From the NCBI GenBank assembly GCA_016842065.1, contig JAEPDS010000027.1, positions 1-60,316 on the forward strand: 60,316 bases of DNA. Reading direction: 5' to 3'. Source of the stretch: Candidatus Thiodiazotropha sp. 'RUGA'. GTDB taxonomy: Bacteria > Pseudomonadota > Gammaproteobacteria > Chromatiales > Chromatiaceae. A model generated the notes under the pieces. It worked only from the letters and a program-made list of their open reading frames with translations, was not told the origin of the DNA and ran no database searches. This document shows, piece by piece, positions 49,683-58,446 of the stretch (the stretch's first letter is position 1; each line of letters starts with the position of its first letter). A program made the position numbers and the translations under genes.

Positions 49683-50366
49683 ATGATTGAACAGGGTAGT
49701 TATCTGGCCGCCTTTGTTGTCGGTTTACTGGGGGGTGCCCACTGTGCCGGTATGTGTGGAGGTATTGTCGGTGCTTTAACCTTCGGCCTCCCCGAACCGA
49801 TTCGTAACCGGCTTGGACAGACCCTGCCCTACCAGCTGGGTTACAACCTGGGTCGTATCACCAGCTATGTGGTCGCCGGTGGAGTGATGGGTGGGCTGGG
49901 TGTGCTGCTGGCGCAACTGGTGCCCGTGTATGCCGCTCAGCAGGTACTGTTGGTGATCGCATCCCTGTTCATGATTCTGCTTGGACTCTATCTGGGTGGA
50001 TGGTGGCTGGGTCTGTCGAGAATCGAACACCTGGGCAGCGGGTTGTGGAAAAGCATCGAGCCTTTTGCGCGTAAACTTCTTCCTGTCAAGACACCTGGCC
50101 AGGCCTGGGTGTTGGGTTTGGTATGGGGTTGGATCCCCTGCGGTCTGGTCTACAGCATGTTGATCTGGACCGTTTCAGCCGGTGGGGTGTTGCAAGGTGC
50201 TGGACTGATGCTGGCGTTTGGCCTGGGAACCCTGCCAAATCTGTTTGCCATGGGCATGCTGGCCGGCTCTTTGGCCAGATGGTTCAAGGATATCCGTATC
50301 AGACGGGTGGCCGGGTTGATGGTAATCCTGTTCGGTCTGTTAATGCTCTATCGCGCCTTTTTATGA
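49683..50366 (+). CDS. UreH-TM/TauE-SafE-like membrane protein
   Basis: 227 residues, about six membrane helices. The first helix holds GLLGGAHCAGMCGGIVGALTFG, the histidine-cysteine motif of the UreH-type transmembrane (PF13386) family; a second copy-like signature is GLVWGWIPCGLVYSMLIW. Such proteins are often beside cbb3 oxidase or copper genes and probably move a metal or thiol compound. None of those genes are here. AGGAG lies before ATG 49683. Distinct from the TauE/SafE-type protein at 46.2 kb. Confidence 0.87.
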   Translation: MIEQGSYLAAFVVGLLGGAHCAGMCGGIVGALTFGLPEPIRNRLGQTLPYQLGYNLGRITSYVVAGGVMGGLGVLLAQLVPVYAAQQVLLVIASLFMILLGLYLGGWWLGLSRIEHLGSGLWKSIEPFARKLLPVKTPGQAWVLGLVWGWIPCGLVYSMLIWTVSAGGVLQGAGLMLAFGLGTLPNLFAMGMLAGSLARWFKDIRIRRVAGLMVILFGLLMLYRAFL

Positions 50367-50396
50367 CGCTTGTTAATTCGCGCTTGGTGTTGATTG

Positions 50397-50432
50397 AAAA
50401 GCTTTCAGGACTGTCTGTTCAGTCCTGAAAGC
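50397..50432 (-). terminator. Rho-independent terminator of the DUF4426 gene
   Basis: 13-base perfect stem GCTTTCAGGACTG / CAGTCCTGAAAGC with a six-base loop; on the minus strand it is followed by TTTT. It may also stop transcription arriving from the convergent gene. Confidence 0.85.
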
Positions 50433-50458
50433 AGTCTGATCAGCATTCATTACATCTT

Positions 50459-50902
50459 CTAGTCGATATAAAAATCCTGACTCAACTTGGCGGTATAGAA
50501 ACGCTTCTCTCCTCTGGGCTGTACTTTGATCTCGAAGTTCAGTGTCTCCTGGTCTGCAATGCGAAACTCACCAATGTAGTAGACAGCATCGCCCTCAGTG
50601 ACCTTGCGCATCGGGATGCTGATCAACTGACCGCGAATGTTGTTTGCTTTGGCCATCACCACAGCTTCTGAAGAGGTGCCGGTGGTTCCTTCAACTGACT
50701 TGATGATGCTGACATTCAGCATGCCTCTGTATTTACTGCGCTGAATACCGTATTGACGGGCAACGGTGGGCTCCAGCGAGGCACTGGGTATTGCATTGTG
50801 GTGAATGGTAAACCCTGGAATGGCTGTGCTGTTTTCAGCCAGAACAGGGAAAGCGAACAGTGATAAAAGCAGTACTCTGGCGATAAGGTTGAATACGGAC
50901 AT
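50459..50902 (-). CDS. DUF4426 domain-containing periplasmic protein
   Basis: 147 residues. Signal peptide (ARVLLLSLFAFPVLAENS) then a small beta-rich domain with HHNAIPSASLEPTVARQYGIQ and NFEIKVQPRGEK, matching DUF4426. In Pseudomonas such a gene follows metX-metW in the yggS-proC-yggT-yggU region; here metXW are missing and a dynamin-like gene intervenes. Function unknown. Confidence 0.87.
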   Translation of the reverse strand: MSVFNLIARVLLLSLFAFPVLAENSTAIPGFTIHHNAIPSASLEPTVARQYGIQRSKYRGMLNVSIIKSVEGTTGTSSEAVVMAKANNIRGQLISIPMRKVTEGDAVYYIGEFRIADQETLNFEIKVQPRGEKRFYTAKLSQDFYID

Positions 50903-51227
50903 ATAAACTCCTCCTTCTGTGCCGGCCTGTTTGGCTGGTCTAGGTTGTGATAGCCCTTAAGCTAGGTTGTCTCTTTTCTGCCGGTATAAAGTGGATACGT
51001 GATCTGCTGTTGGGCAGATTCATCCTCCACAAGGGTCAGGGCATGAAAAACAGTTTAGACGATCAGGACCGGAGGGTGAAGTGGAACAGATTTGGCCCGT
51101 TGGTAGTGGTACTGAGGATTGAGTCTGTTGTTTAGGTGTTCATGCAGAAACAAAAAAAGCGCCCACCTCAAAGAGGGGAGCGCTTATTGATTGTTGGTAT
51201 CTAACCGTTCTGTCGGTTCGGTTGTGC
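50903..51227. other. Spacer between the dynamin-like and DUF4426 genes (325 bases)
   Basis: Contains the dynamin-gene terminator near 51152-51185. A GTG-initiated 62-codon frame on the plus strand (50947-51135) has no ribosome site and unconvincing composition, so I do not call it. No clear promoter recognised. Confidence 0.5.
51152..51185 (-). terminator. Rho-independent terminator of the dynamin-like gene
   Basis: On the minus strand, stem AAGCGCTCCCCTC / GAGGTGGGCGCTT with two mismatched pairs and a short TTT loop, then seven Ts, about 43 bases past the stop. Confidence 0.85.
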
Positions 51228-53204
51228 TCAACCGACGTTCTGCTTGACCAGAGTAGGTTTCTGTCGCTGCGCATGGTGTAGAGGCCGGCTGTTACTCAGT
51301 CGGTTCGACATATTACGCAGTGCGGTCAGTTGCCTGGCGAGCTCAGTGTACTGTTCCTGCAGCTCCAGGATTCGATACTGCAGGGTATTACGGGACTGGC
51401 CGATCTTCTGCAGGTTGGTCAGACGTTTCTCCATCATCTCCTTATGATCCTTGATCTGAATGACCAGCGGTTCCAGTGTGGAACCAAGCCATTGATTGAT
51501 CTCTTCGTCGGCTCGTTTGAAGATGTCGTGAGCCCGTTTGACCAGTGCAGAGAAGAATCTCTTAACCACAAAGTTCTGTTCCATCATGGCGGTTACCGGG
51601 CTGTTTCTGAAGATCTCCGCTTCCTGATGCAGCAGTTCCAGTTCAACGCGATACTTCACGATAGAGAACATCTTCGGCTGCACCACCGCAAAGCCGTGTT
51701 CATTCTGAAACTTGCGGTAGATGGCCCGAATCAGCTTGCGTGTCTGTTCACTCTGATTGACCACCTTGAGCATGGTGCGGCGTGTCTCATCGAAGAGGCT
51801 TTTCATTGAGCTCTTCATGCCGCTGGTGGTCCAGCTATTGGACATATCCTTGCGGCATTTTTCGATGGTGCCCTCTAACGCTTCGAGACTGAGAATCTCC
51901 GCAAGCAGATTGGCCTGTTGTTTAAGCTGTTTCCTGCTCTGCTGGAAGGTGTCCACATCCCGTAGGTATTGCGCTTGCTCACTGCGGGTCTTTTCCATCA
52001 GATTGGTGATCACGTCATCGCTTTTATCGCTCAGCTCTTCAAGCTCCTCGAGCTGGTATTTGGTGTCGTTCAGTTTGCCGGAGAGCATGCTGCGGCTGTT
52101 GTCCAGCATCTGGCCCACATCGGCACTGACGGTATCGAGAATGATCTGCTGTTTGATATTCAGAACGTCCTGGCCGAGATAGTTCTCCAGGTCGAGCAGG
52201 GCGCTTTTCTCAAGCAGCTGTTTTTCGCCTTTGATTTTGGCAAGCAGCCCCTTCTGCGCCGAGATCGGAAACACCACATGTGGTTCAACGCCTAACAAAT
52301 CAGCGGTATTGGTCTGCTGATTGCGGATCGCCTCGTGGATGTCCTCATGCTCTCTGAGATCGTCCCACAGGGTGTCTATCTTGTTCAGCACCACCATCAG
52401 GCCCCGTTGCCGGCCGCTCTGAAATCCTTTGATATGGTGTTGCCAGATCTCCATGTCGCTGCGGGTGACGCCGGTATCGGCGCCAAGCACAAACAGCACC
52501 GCCTGGGCGGAGGGTAACATGTTCAGGGTCAGCTCAGGTTCTGTGCCCAATGCGTTCAGTCCGGGGGTGTCGAGAATGGTCAGGCCTTTCTTCAGCATCG
52601 GATTGGGGAAACTGATCTGTGCATGACGCCATTTCGGGATCTCGACGGTTTCCGGTGGCTGATTCTGATGTGGATGCAGGTCCGGGCTGTAGAGACCGAG
52701 ATGCTTGGCCTCCTCCAGGGAGACCTCTTTGGTCTGTACCACTTCGCTCAGGGCCGCCTGCATCTGCTCCACGGAGTCGGTCTCCAGCGGATAGTGGACC
52801 CACTGTTTGGTGTCGTGTCTGAGTTGGGACAGGGTATTGTCCTGCAGACGGGTTTCGATGGGCAGCAGGCGGACATAGGCCTCATTCCGCTCGTCATCGT
52901 AGAAGATTTCGGTCGGGCACATGGTGGTGCGGCCAGCGTCCGAAGGCAGCAGCCGGCGACCGTAGTCGGCAAAAAATATGGCATTGATCAGCTCAGTTTT
53001 GCCGCGGGAAAACTCTGCAACGAAGGCAATGGTCAGTTTGTCGCTTTTCAGCGTACCGAGAGTATGGTTGATGCGCTGCTGGACATCCTCGGTAGACATA
53101 CCGTTCTCTTCCAGCCAGGGACCATACTCCTCAATGGTGTTGATAATGTCCTTTTTCCACTGCTCGTAAGCTTGTAACTGTTCTTGAAATCTTACTTTTT
53201 CCAT
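51228..53204 (-). CDS. Dynamin-family GTPase
   Basis: 658 residues. GTPase motifs in order: G1 AEFSRGKT (63-70), G2 TT within GRTTMCPTE (93-94), G3 LDTPGLN (212-215) and G4 NKID (274-277). The first G1 position is Ala instead of the usual Gly, a form I believe occurs in related proteobacterial proteins. The C-terminal half is long helical/coiled coil (360-430, 580-645). No hydrophobic hairpin or transmembrane paddle is obvious, so membrane attachment, if any, is peripheral. It has its own terminator and sits between the DUF4426 gene and yggU, where Pseudomonas has metXW. Bacterial dynamins act in membrane remodelling, cytokinesis or phage defence; which applies here is unknown. Confidence 0.88.
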   Translation of the reverse strand: MEKVRFQEQLQAYEQWKKDIINTIEEYGPWLEENGMSTEDVQQRINHTLGTLKSDKLTIAFVAEFSRGKTELINAIFFADYGRRLLPSDAGRTTMCPTEIFYDDERNEAYVRLLPIETRLQDNTLSQLRHDTKQWVHYPLETDSVEQMQAALSEVVQTKEVSLEEAKHLGLYSPDLHPHQNQPPETVEIPKWRHAQISFPNPMLKKGLTILDTPGLNALGTEPELTLNMLPSAQAVLFVLGADTGVTRSDMEIWQHHIKGFQSGRQRGLMVVLNKIDTLWDDLREHEDIHEAIRNQQTNTADLLGVEPHVVFPISAQKGLLAKIKGEKQLLEKSALLDLENYLGQDVLNIKQQIILDTVSADVGQMLDNSRSMLSGKLNDTKYQLEELEELSDKSDDVITNLMEKTRSEQAQYLRDVDTFQQSRKQLKQQANLLAEILSLEALEGTIEKCRKDMSNSWTTSGMKSSMKSLFDETRRTMLKVVNQSEQTRKLIRAIYRKFQNEHGFAVVQPKMFSIVKYRVELELLHQEAEIFRNSPVTAMMEQNFVVKRFFSALVKRAHDIFKRADEEINQWLGSTLEPLVIQIKDHKEMMEKRLTNLQKIGQSRNTLQYRILELQEQYTELARQLTALRNMSNRLSNSRPLHHAQRQKPTLVKQNVG

Positions 53205-53308
53205 GCACTAGCCCCAGTCTCACGTTAGCCGGAGGGTTGGTTCACCACCCGGTTCAGCTGTAGGAATAATAATACTAGAGGAACAAGCCGGGCGCCATAA
53301 CCCCACTC

Positions 53309-53593
53309 TCACTTCTCAATTGCTATCGGCAGGCGCCCTGGGGACTTTAGTTTCAGGCACTTACTGCGTGAGCTCTCCCCGGAGAGCAGTTCGATTCGGC
53401 TGCGTGGCAGCTCAAAAGCCTTGGCGATGAACTTCAGCAGCCGCTCGTTAGCCTGTCCGTCCACCGGTGGGGCGGTGATCGATACTTTGTACTGATTTTC
53501 CCCGTAAGGGCCGATAAAGCGATCTCTGGAGGCCTTAGGCTGTATCCGCAGGCGCAGAATCAGATCATTCTGCTGCCATTGGTACCAGCTCAT
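53309..53593 (-). CDS. yggU: DUF167 family protein YggU
   Basis: 94 residues. Starts with MSWYQWQQNDLILRLRIQP and has the family phrase VSITAPPVDGQANERLLKF and a basic C-terminus. Fold known from structures, function unknown. Overlaps yggT by four bases. Confidence 0.93.
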   Translation of the reverse strand: MSWYQWQQNDLILRLRIQPKASRDRFIGPYGENQYKVSITAPPVDGQANERLLKFIAKAFELPRSRIELLSGESSRSKCLKLKSPGRLPIAIEK

Positions 53594-54168
53594 TGAATGA
53601 GGCTGGTGGTGAGTTGCTGCAGGGGAGGAATGAGAAGCATTTTGAGCAGCACCAGGCCGATCATCACCAGCATCGGTGAGAGATCGAGGCCACCGACCGG
53701 TGGCAGCAGCTTTTGCGCTGGCCGCATCACCGGTCCTGTCAGACTATAGAGCAGGCTCACCGCCGGATTATAGTTGCCGGGACTGACCCAGCTGAGAATC
53801 ACCTGAATCAGTACCGCAAACAGAAAGATGTTGATGACGAGCTCGACCAACTCAGGAATCGCCAGCAGCAGAGGGGCCAACAGGTTGGCGCTCTGTCCTG
53901 CAATCATCATCACAATAAACAGTTCCACGGCCTTCAACACCCAGGCGAGGATCAGGGATGAGAGATCGATACCACCAAATCCGGGAATCAGCCGGCGCAG
54001 CGGTTTCAGCGGTGGATTGGTCACTTTGACCAGGAACTGGGAGATCGGGTTATAGAAGTCTGCCCTCACGATCTGCAGCATTAAGCGCAGCATTATGGCA
54101 AGAATGTAGAGACCGAACAGGGTCTGAACCAGAAATACCAGCGGGTTGGTGAGATAACTGCTACCCAT
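53590..54168 (-). CDS. yggT: YggT family membrane protein
   Basis: 192 residues, four main membrane helices as two YGGT repeats, each with an RADFYNPISQFLVKVTNPPLKP-like or SPGNYNPAVSLLYSLTGPVM-like loop (conserved NP...T.P). Homologues affect osmotic or membrane protein behaviour, and in cyanobacteria chloroplast-like partition, but the bacterial role is unsettled. Overlaps proC by eight bases. Confidence 0.93.
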   Translation of the reverse strand: MGSSYLTNPLVFLVQTLFGLYILAIMLRLMLQIVRADFYNPISQFLVKVTNPPLKPLRRLIPGFGGIDLSSLILAWVLKAVELFIVMMIAGQSANLLAPLLLAIPELVELVINIFLFAVLIQVILSWVSPGNYNPAVSLLYSLTGPVMRPAQKLLPPVGGLDLSPMLVMIGLVLLKMLLIPPLQQLTTSLIQ

Positions 54169-54997
54169 TTTCTTTATGTCCTAAAAGGTCGGAGAGTTCC
54201 CGGGAGCGTTCCGCTGCACCCTGCAGAGCTTCATTGAACAGAGTGCGCAGCCCTCCCGCTTCGAGGATGCCCAATGCCCGCTCCGTGGTGCCACCGGGAG
54301 AGGTCACTTTTTGCCTCAACAGGGCAGGGGAGTCGCTGCTTTCAATCGCCATACGGGCAGCACCCAGTGCGGTTTGCAGGGTCATCAGACGGGCACTCTC
54401 CTGATCCAGCCCGAGGGCTCTGGCCGACTCTTCCATGGCCTCCATGACCAGGAAGAAGTAGGCGGGACCACTGCCGGAGACCGCCGTTATGGCATCGATC
54501 AGGGATTCATCGTCGACCCAGCGGGTCATTCCGACGGCCCGCAGAATGCTCTCTGCCTGATTCCGCTGGTGCTCGTTTACCGACGCCCCCGCGTAGAGTC
54601 CGGTGGCACCGGATTGAATCATCGCCGGGGTGTTGGGCATGCTGCGTACCAACGGCATCTCCGAGCCGAGCCAGTCGGCCAATGCGTCGGCTGTGATCCC
54701 GGCTGCAATCGAAATCACCAACGGTTTGTTTTGCTGCAGCGCCGGGGCCAATGCCCGAGCCACAGGTTCCATGATCTGGGGTTTGACCGCCAGTACTACG
54801 ATGTCAGCCTGAGATACGGCCAGGTTATTGTCCGGTTCGGTGGCAACCCCATAGCGGGCAGCCACCTGGCTCAACTTTTCCAGGTCAGGATCACAGACAG
54901 TGATCGCCTGGCTCTCATATTCGTCGGCGATCAGGCCACCGATCAGGCTGGTTGCCATGTTGCCGCCGCCGATGAATGTAATTTTATCGCTTTTCAT
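54161..54997 (-). CDS. proC: Pyrroline-5-carboxylate reductase
   Basis: Last step of proline synthesis. From ATG 54997 it has 278 residues, beginning MKSDKITFIGGGNMATSLIGG (dinucleotide-binding motif); an upstream start would add 17 residues without family character. C-terminal motifs ITAVSGSGPAYFF and VTSPGGTTERAL are intact. Gene order yggS-proC-yggT-yggU is conserved in gammaproteobacteria. Confidence 0.96.
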   Translation of the reverse strand: MKSDKITFIGGGNMATSLIGGLIADEYESQAITVCDPDLEKLSQVAARYGVATEPDNNLAVSQADIVVLAVKPQIMEPVARALAPALQQNKPLVISIAAGITADALADWLGSEMPLVRSMPNTPAMIQSGATGLYAGASVNEHQRNQAESILRAVGMTRWVDDESLIDAITAVSGSGPAYFFLVMEAMEESARALGLDQESARLMTLQTALGAARMAIESSDSPALLRQKVTSPGGTTERALGILEAGGLRTLFNEALQGAAERSRELSDLLGHKENG

Positions 54998-55014
54998 ACT
55001 GCGTTTCTGTCCGA

Positions 55015-55039
55015 TTGGATTAGTGTTAACAGGCCCTGG
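55015..55039. repeat. GTTAACAGGCCCT motif in the yggS/proC spacer
   Basis: TTGGATTAGTGTTAACAGG then CCCTGG; 21 of 25 bases match 47100-47124 and the last 16 match 43494-43509. Lies between the stop of yggS and the chosen start of proC. Confidence 0.6.
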
Positions 55040-55066
55040 TATTGTCAATCAACATGGGGTGTCGCA

Positions 55067-55780
55067 CTAGCTATAGTTTCGAGGGCCAAAAATTGCGGTG
55101 CCGATTCTGACGATGGTCGAGCCTTCGCATATTGCATCCTCCAGGTCGTCAGACATTCCCATGGACAGCGTGTTCAGGGGATTATCCGCTGTCTTCAGCT
55201 GTTCACGCAATCGGTGTAACAGTTTCAATGAGTGTCTGGGGTTCTCTGTCTCGGCTACCGGCGCCGGTATGGTCATCAATCCCCTGACCGCGATTCTATC
55301 CAGCTGTCGGTAGGCGGGAAGTAGTTCTGCCAGCTCTTGCGGTGTGTGTCCGTCCTTACTCGCCTCACCACTGGTATTCACCTGCAGGCAGATGTTCAGC
55401 GGCGACATCCCCTCCGGGCGCTGCTGACTGAGGCGGGTGGCGTGTTTCAGGCTGGCGACGCTGTGTACCCAGTCGAAGTGTTCTGCGATCGGCCTGGTTT
55501 TATTACTCTGGATGCGACCGATAAAATGCCAGTTGAGATTGAGATCGGCCAGCTGCTCGATTTTGCTGATCGCCTCCTGCAGATAGTTCTCACCGAACAT
55601 TCTCTGTCCCAGGGCGGCCAGTGCGCGTATCTCTTCGCTACTGCGGGTCTTACTGACGGCCAGCAGTTCCACAGAGTCACGATCACGCTGGCAGGCCGCA
55701 GTTGCCCGCCGAATGCGCTGCTCCACAGCCTCGAAGCGTTGCTGCAGCTGATCGGGATTTGATGCGGTGTTGTCTGTCAC
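55067..55780 (-). CDS. yggS: YggS family PLP-binding protein (PLP homeostasis)
   Basis: 237 residues, a single-domain alanine-racemase-like barrel. PLP lysine in VELLAVSKTRSSEE; GENYLQEAISKIEQL and NWHFIGRIQSNKT follow. Needed for normal pyridoxal-phosphate balance, with no known catalytic reaction. Divergent from pilT across 255 bases, as in Pseudomonas. Confidence 0.96.
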   Translation of the reverse strand: MTDNTASNPDQLQQRFEAVEQRIRRATAACQRDRDSVELLAVSKTRSSEEIRALAALGQRMFGENYLQEAISKIEQLADLNLNWHFIGRIQSNKTRPIAEHFDWVHSVASLKHATRLSQQRPEGMSPLNICLQVNTSGEASKDGHTPQELAELLPAYRQLDRIAVRGLMTIPAPVAETENPRHSLKLLHRLREQLKTADNPLNTLSMGMSDDLEDAICEGSTIVRIGTAIFGPRNYS

Positions 55781-56035
55781 GTTGGTCTTCGGGCCTATGC
55801 CCTGTCTGCGGGTTTAAAAGTTAATTGTCAGGCAGTTTGGTATATCATTAAGCCCGTAGCACGTTCTACATTGCAAAGTGCGGTCAGGCTGATGCCATTT
55901 CAAGTCCAGGCGCCGGTTAAATATATCTGTCTGGATGTCGATAAGGGGATAATGGCCGTCCGGCTGGAGATAGAGTACCACGATTTGCGATCAACAATGG
56001 TAGGCTACACAAGCCTGATTACAACGGGGGAATGA
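55781..56035. other. yggS/pilT divergent spacer
   Basis: 255 bases that should carry the promoters for both directions. I see AT-rich candidate -10 sites (for example around 55842-55852) but no pair I would defend. No gene. Confidence 0.4.
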
Positions 56036-57070
56036 ATGGATATCGCTGAACTATTGGCCTTCAGTGTCAAACACAACGCATCAGATTTACACCTTTCCGC
56101 TGGTTTGCCGCCAATGATCCGTGTCGACGGAGACATTCGCCGCATCAACGTTCCGGCACTTGAGCATAAGGTGGTGCATGCCCTGGTGTATGACATCATG
56201 AACGACAAGCAGCGAAAGGATTTTGAAGAGTTTCTGGAAAACGACTTCTCCTTTGAGATCCCCGGCCTTGCCCGTTTTCGTGTCAATGCCTTCAATCAGG
56301 CCCGCGGTGCATCCGCGGTATTTCGTACCATCCCCTCCAAGGTGTTGACCCTGGATGATCTGGGCTGTCCTCAGATCTTCAGGGATATTGTCGATGTGCC
56401 GCGTGGGCTGGTGTTGGTCACCGGACCGACAGGTTCCGGTAAATCGACCACCCTTGCCGCCATGATGGACTACAAAAACGACAACGATTACTCCCACATT
56501 CTTACCATCGAGGATCCGATCGAATTCGTTCACAGCAGTAAAAAGTGTCTGATCAATCAGCGTGAGGTGCACAGGGATACCCTGGGTTTTGCCGAAGCCC
56601 TGCGTTCTGCACTGCGTGAGGATCCGGATATCATTCTGGTGGGTGAGTTGCGTGACCTTGAAACCATCCGTTTGGCGCTGACCGCGGCCGAGACCGGTCA
56701 TCTGGTATTTGGTACCCTGCACACCAGTTCGGCGGCCAAGACCATCGACCGTATCATCGATGTGTTTCCGGCCGGTGAGAAGTCGATGGTTCGCTCAATG
56801 CTCTCCGAGTCGCTGCGCTCGGTGGTCGCCCAGACCCTGCTGAAAAAGATCGGTGGAGGCCGAATCGCGGCCTGGGAGATCATGGTGGGTACACCGGCGA
56901 TCCGAAATCTGATCCGTGAGGATAAAGTGGCGCAGATGTATTCGGCGATTCAGACTGGTCAGGCTGCCGGTATGCAGACCATGGATCAGGCGCTGAAAGA
57001 GTTGGTGCAGAAGGGTGTGGTCAGCCGTCTGGATGCCAAAGCCAAAGCACAGAACAAGGATCAGTTTTAG
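56036..57070 (+). CDS. pilT: Type IV pilus retraction ATPase PilT
   Basis: 344 residues. Hexameric motor that pulls pilin out of the fibre and powers twitching. Walker A GPTGSGKST (about 130), Asp box ILTIEDPIEFVH, Walker B DPDIILVGELRD, His box GHLVFGTLHTSSAAKTIDR and the PilT-specific TPAIRNLIRE near residue 287. Together with pilU forms a pair; no other pil genes adjoin. It should act on the PilA fibre encoded at 13.2 kb. Confidence 0.98.
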   Translation: MDIAELLAFSVKHNASDLHLSAGLPPMIRVDGDIRRINVPALEHKVVHALVYDIMNDKQRKDFEEFLENDFSFEIPGLARFRVNAFNQARGASAVFRTIPSKVLTLDDLGCPQIFRDIVDVPRGLVLVTGPTGSGKSTTLAAMMDYKNDNDYSHILTIEDPIEFVHSSKKCLINQREVHRDTLGFAEALRSALREDPDIILVGELRDLETIRLALTAAETGHLVFGTLHTSSAAKTIDRIIDVFPAGEKSMVRSMLSESLRSVVAQTLLKKIGGGRIAAWEIMVGTPAIRNLIREDKVAQMYSAIQTGQAAGMQTMDQALKELVQKGVVSRLDAKAKAQNKDQF

Positions 57071-57227
57071 TCTGATGTTGTATCATTAATACAACCAGGA
57101 TTAACAACCACTCTTAAAGGTAGCAACCCAGGGTCGATTGAAATCGTCTCAACAGACCCCAGGCTACCGGCTCAACAGCTGATACTTTGAATCAGCCTAT
57201 GAATACGAGTGTACAGAGGACAAGACT

Positions 57228-58352
57228 ATGGAACTGAACTCACTCCTAGCCATGATGGTCAAGAACAAGGCCTCGGATCTCTTCATTACCGCTGGACGGG
57301 AGCCTTCAATCAAGGTCGATGGCAAGATTCACCCGGTCAACAAGACCGCATTGACCGCCCAGCAGACCAAAGCCCTGACCTACAGCATCATGACCGATGC
57401 CCAGCAGAAAGAGTTCGATGAAACCCACGAGTGTAACTTTGCCATCAGTGCCAAAAAGATCGGTCGGTTTCGTGTCAGTGCATTTGTCCAGCGCGATGCA
57501 GTGGGCATGGTGTTGCGTCGTATAGAGACCAATATCCCAAGCCTTGAATCCCTCTATCTGCCCTCTATACTTCAGGATCTCTCCATGGCCAAGCGTGGCC
57601 TGGTGATCTTCGTCGGGGCGACGGGTACCGGTAAGTCGACCTCGCTGGCCGCCATGATCGGCTATCGAAACAAGCGTGGTGACGGCCACATCATCAGTAT
57701 CGAAGATCCCATAGAGTTCATCCATGACCACAATCAGTGCATCATCACCCAGCGGGAGGTCGGTATCGATACCGAGTCCTATCAGGTGGCACTGAAAAAT
57801 ACCCTGCGTCAGGCTCCTGATGTGATACTGATTGGCGAGATTCGAACCCGCGAGACCATGGAACACGCGATCGCATTTGCTGAGACGGGACATCTCTGTC
57901 TTTCAACCCTGCATGCGAACAATGCCAATCAGGCACTGGATCGGATTATCCATTTCTATCCAGAGGAGCACCGGGAACAGATCTTCATGGATCTTTCACT
58001 GAATCTGAAGTCGATCGTGGCGCAGCAGCTGATACCAAAAGCGGATGGTCACGGTCGGCGTGCAGCGATTGAGGTCTTGCTGAATACACCTTTGGCTTCA
58101 GAATTAATCCGTAAAGGTGAGATTCACAAGCTGAAAGAGCTGATGAAGCGATCGAACGAGCACGGCATGATCACCTTTGATCAGCACCTCTATCGTCTCT
58201 ATGAAGAGGGTGTTATCAGCTACGAAAACGCGCTGGCCCATGCCGATTCCGCCAATGATGTACGCCTGATGATAAAACTCGGAGCCAGCCAGACCAGTGA
58301 TTCGCTGGTTGATGGACTGGACGGGATCACCTTAATGGATGGAAAGGCTTAA
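57228..58352 (+). CDS. pilU: Type IV pilus retraction ATPase PilU
   Basis: 374 residues, a PilT paralogue and accessory retraction motor. Walker A GATGTGKST (about 130), ISIEDPIEFIHDHN, DVILIGEIRTRE and GHLCLSTLHANNANQ. It carries the longer C-terminal tail expected of PilU (beyond 344). 157 bases separate it from pilT; an internal promoter there is possible. In other species PilU needs PilT for function. Confidence 0.96.
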   Translation: MELNSLLAMMVKNKASDLFITAGREPSIKVDGKIHPVNKTALTAQQTKALTYSIMTDAQQKEFDETHECNFAISAKKIGRFRVSAFVQRDAVGMVLRRIETNIPSLESLYLPSILQDLSMAKRGLVIFVGATGTGKSTSLAAMIGYRNKRGDGHIISIEDPIEFIHDHNQCIITQREVGIDTESYQVALKNTLRQAPDVILIGEIRTRETMEHAIAFAETGHLCLSTLHANNANQALDRIIHFYPEEHREQIFMDLSLNLKSIVAQQLIPKADGHGRRAAIEVLLNTPLASELIRKGEIHKLKELMKRSNEHGMITFDQHLYRLYEEGVISYENALAHADSANDVRLMIKLGASQTSDSLVDGLDGITLMDGKA

Positions 58353-58363
58353 TTATTTCAGTC

Positions 58364-58411
58364 CGCAAATAAACGCCAGCAACGGTTATCATGCAGCGGC
58401 GTTAATTTGCG
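58364..58411. repeat. Inverted repeat after pilU
   Basis: Arms CGCAAATAAACGCC (58364-58377) and GGCGTTAATTTGCG (58398-58411), 13 of 14 pairing. Resembles the ACCGCAAAT / AACGC units of the repeats at 5363-5500 and 38131-38220. May be a terminator-like hairpin in a convergent spacer. Confidence 0.55.
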
Positions 58412-58446
58412 AACCAGTATAACAAAAGGCCTAATCAGTTATGTGG

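Noticed and set aside
46160-50366. Sulfite or sulfur metabolism cluster
   Set aside because: Two TauE/SafE-like membrane proteins occur, but they differ in family and lie among pyrE and ampG with no sulfur enzyme nearby.
50947-51135. Plus-strand 62-codon frame in the dynamin/DUF4426 spacer
   Set aside because: GTG start without ribosome site, no recognisable protein features, ends just before a terminator; more likely chance.
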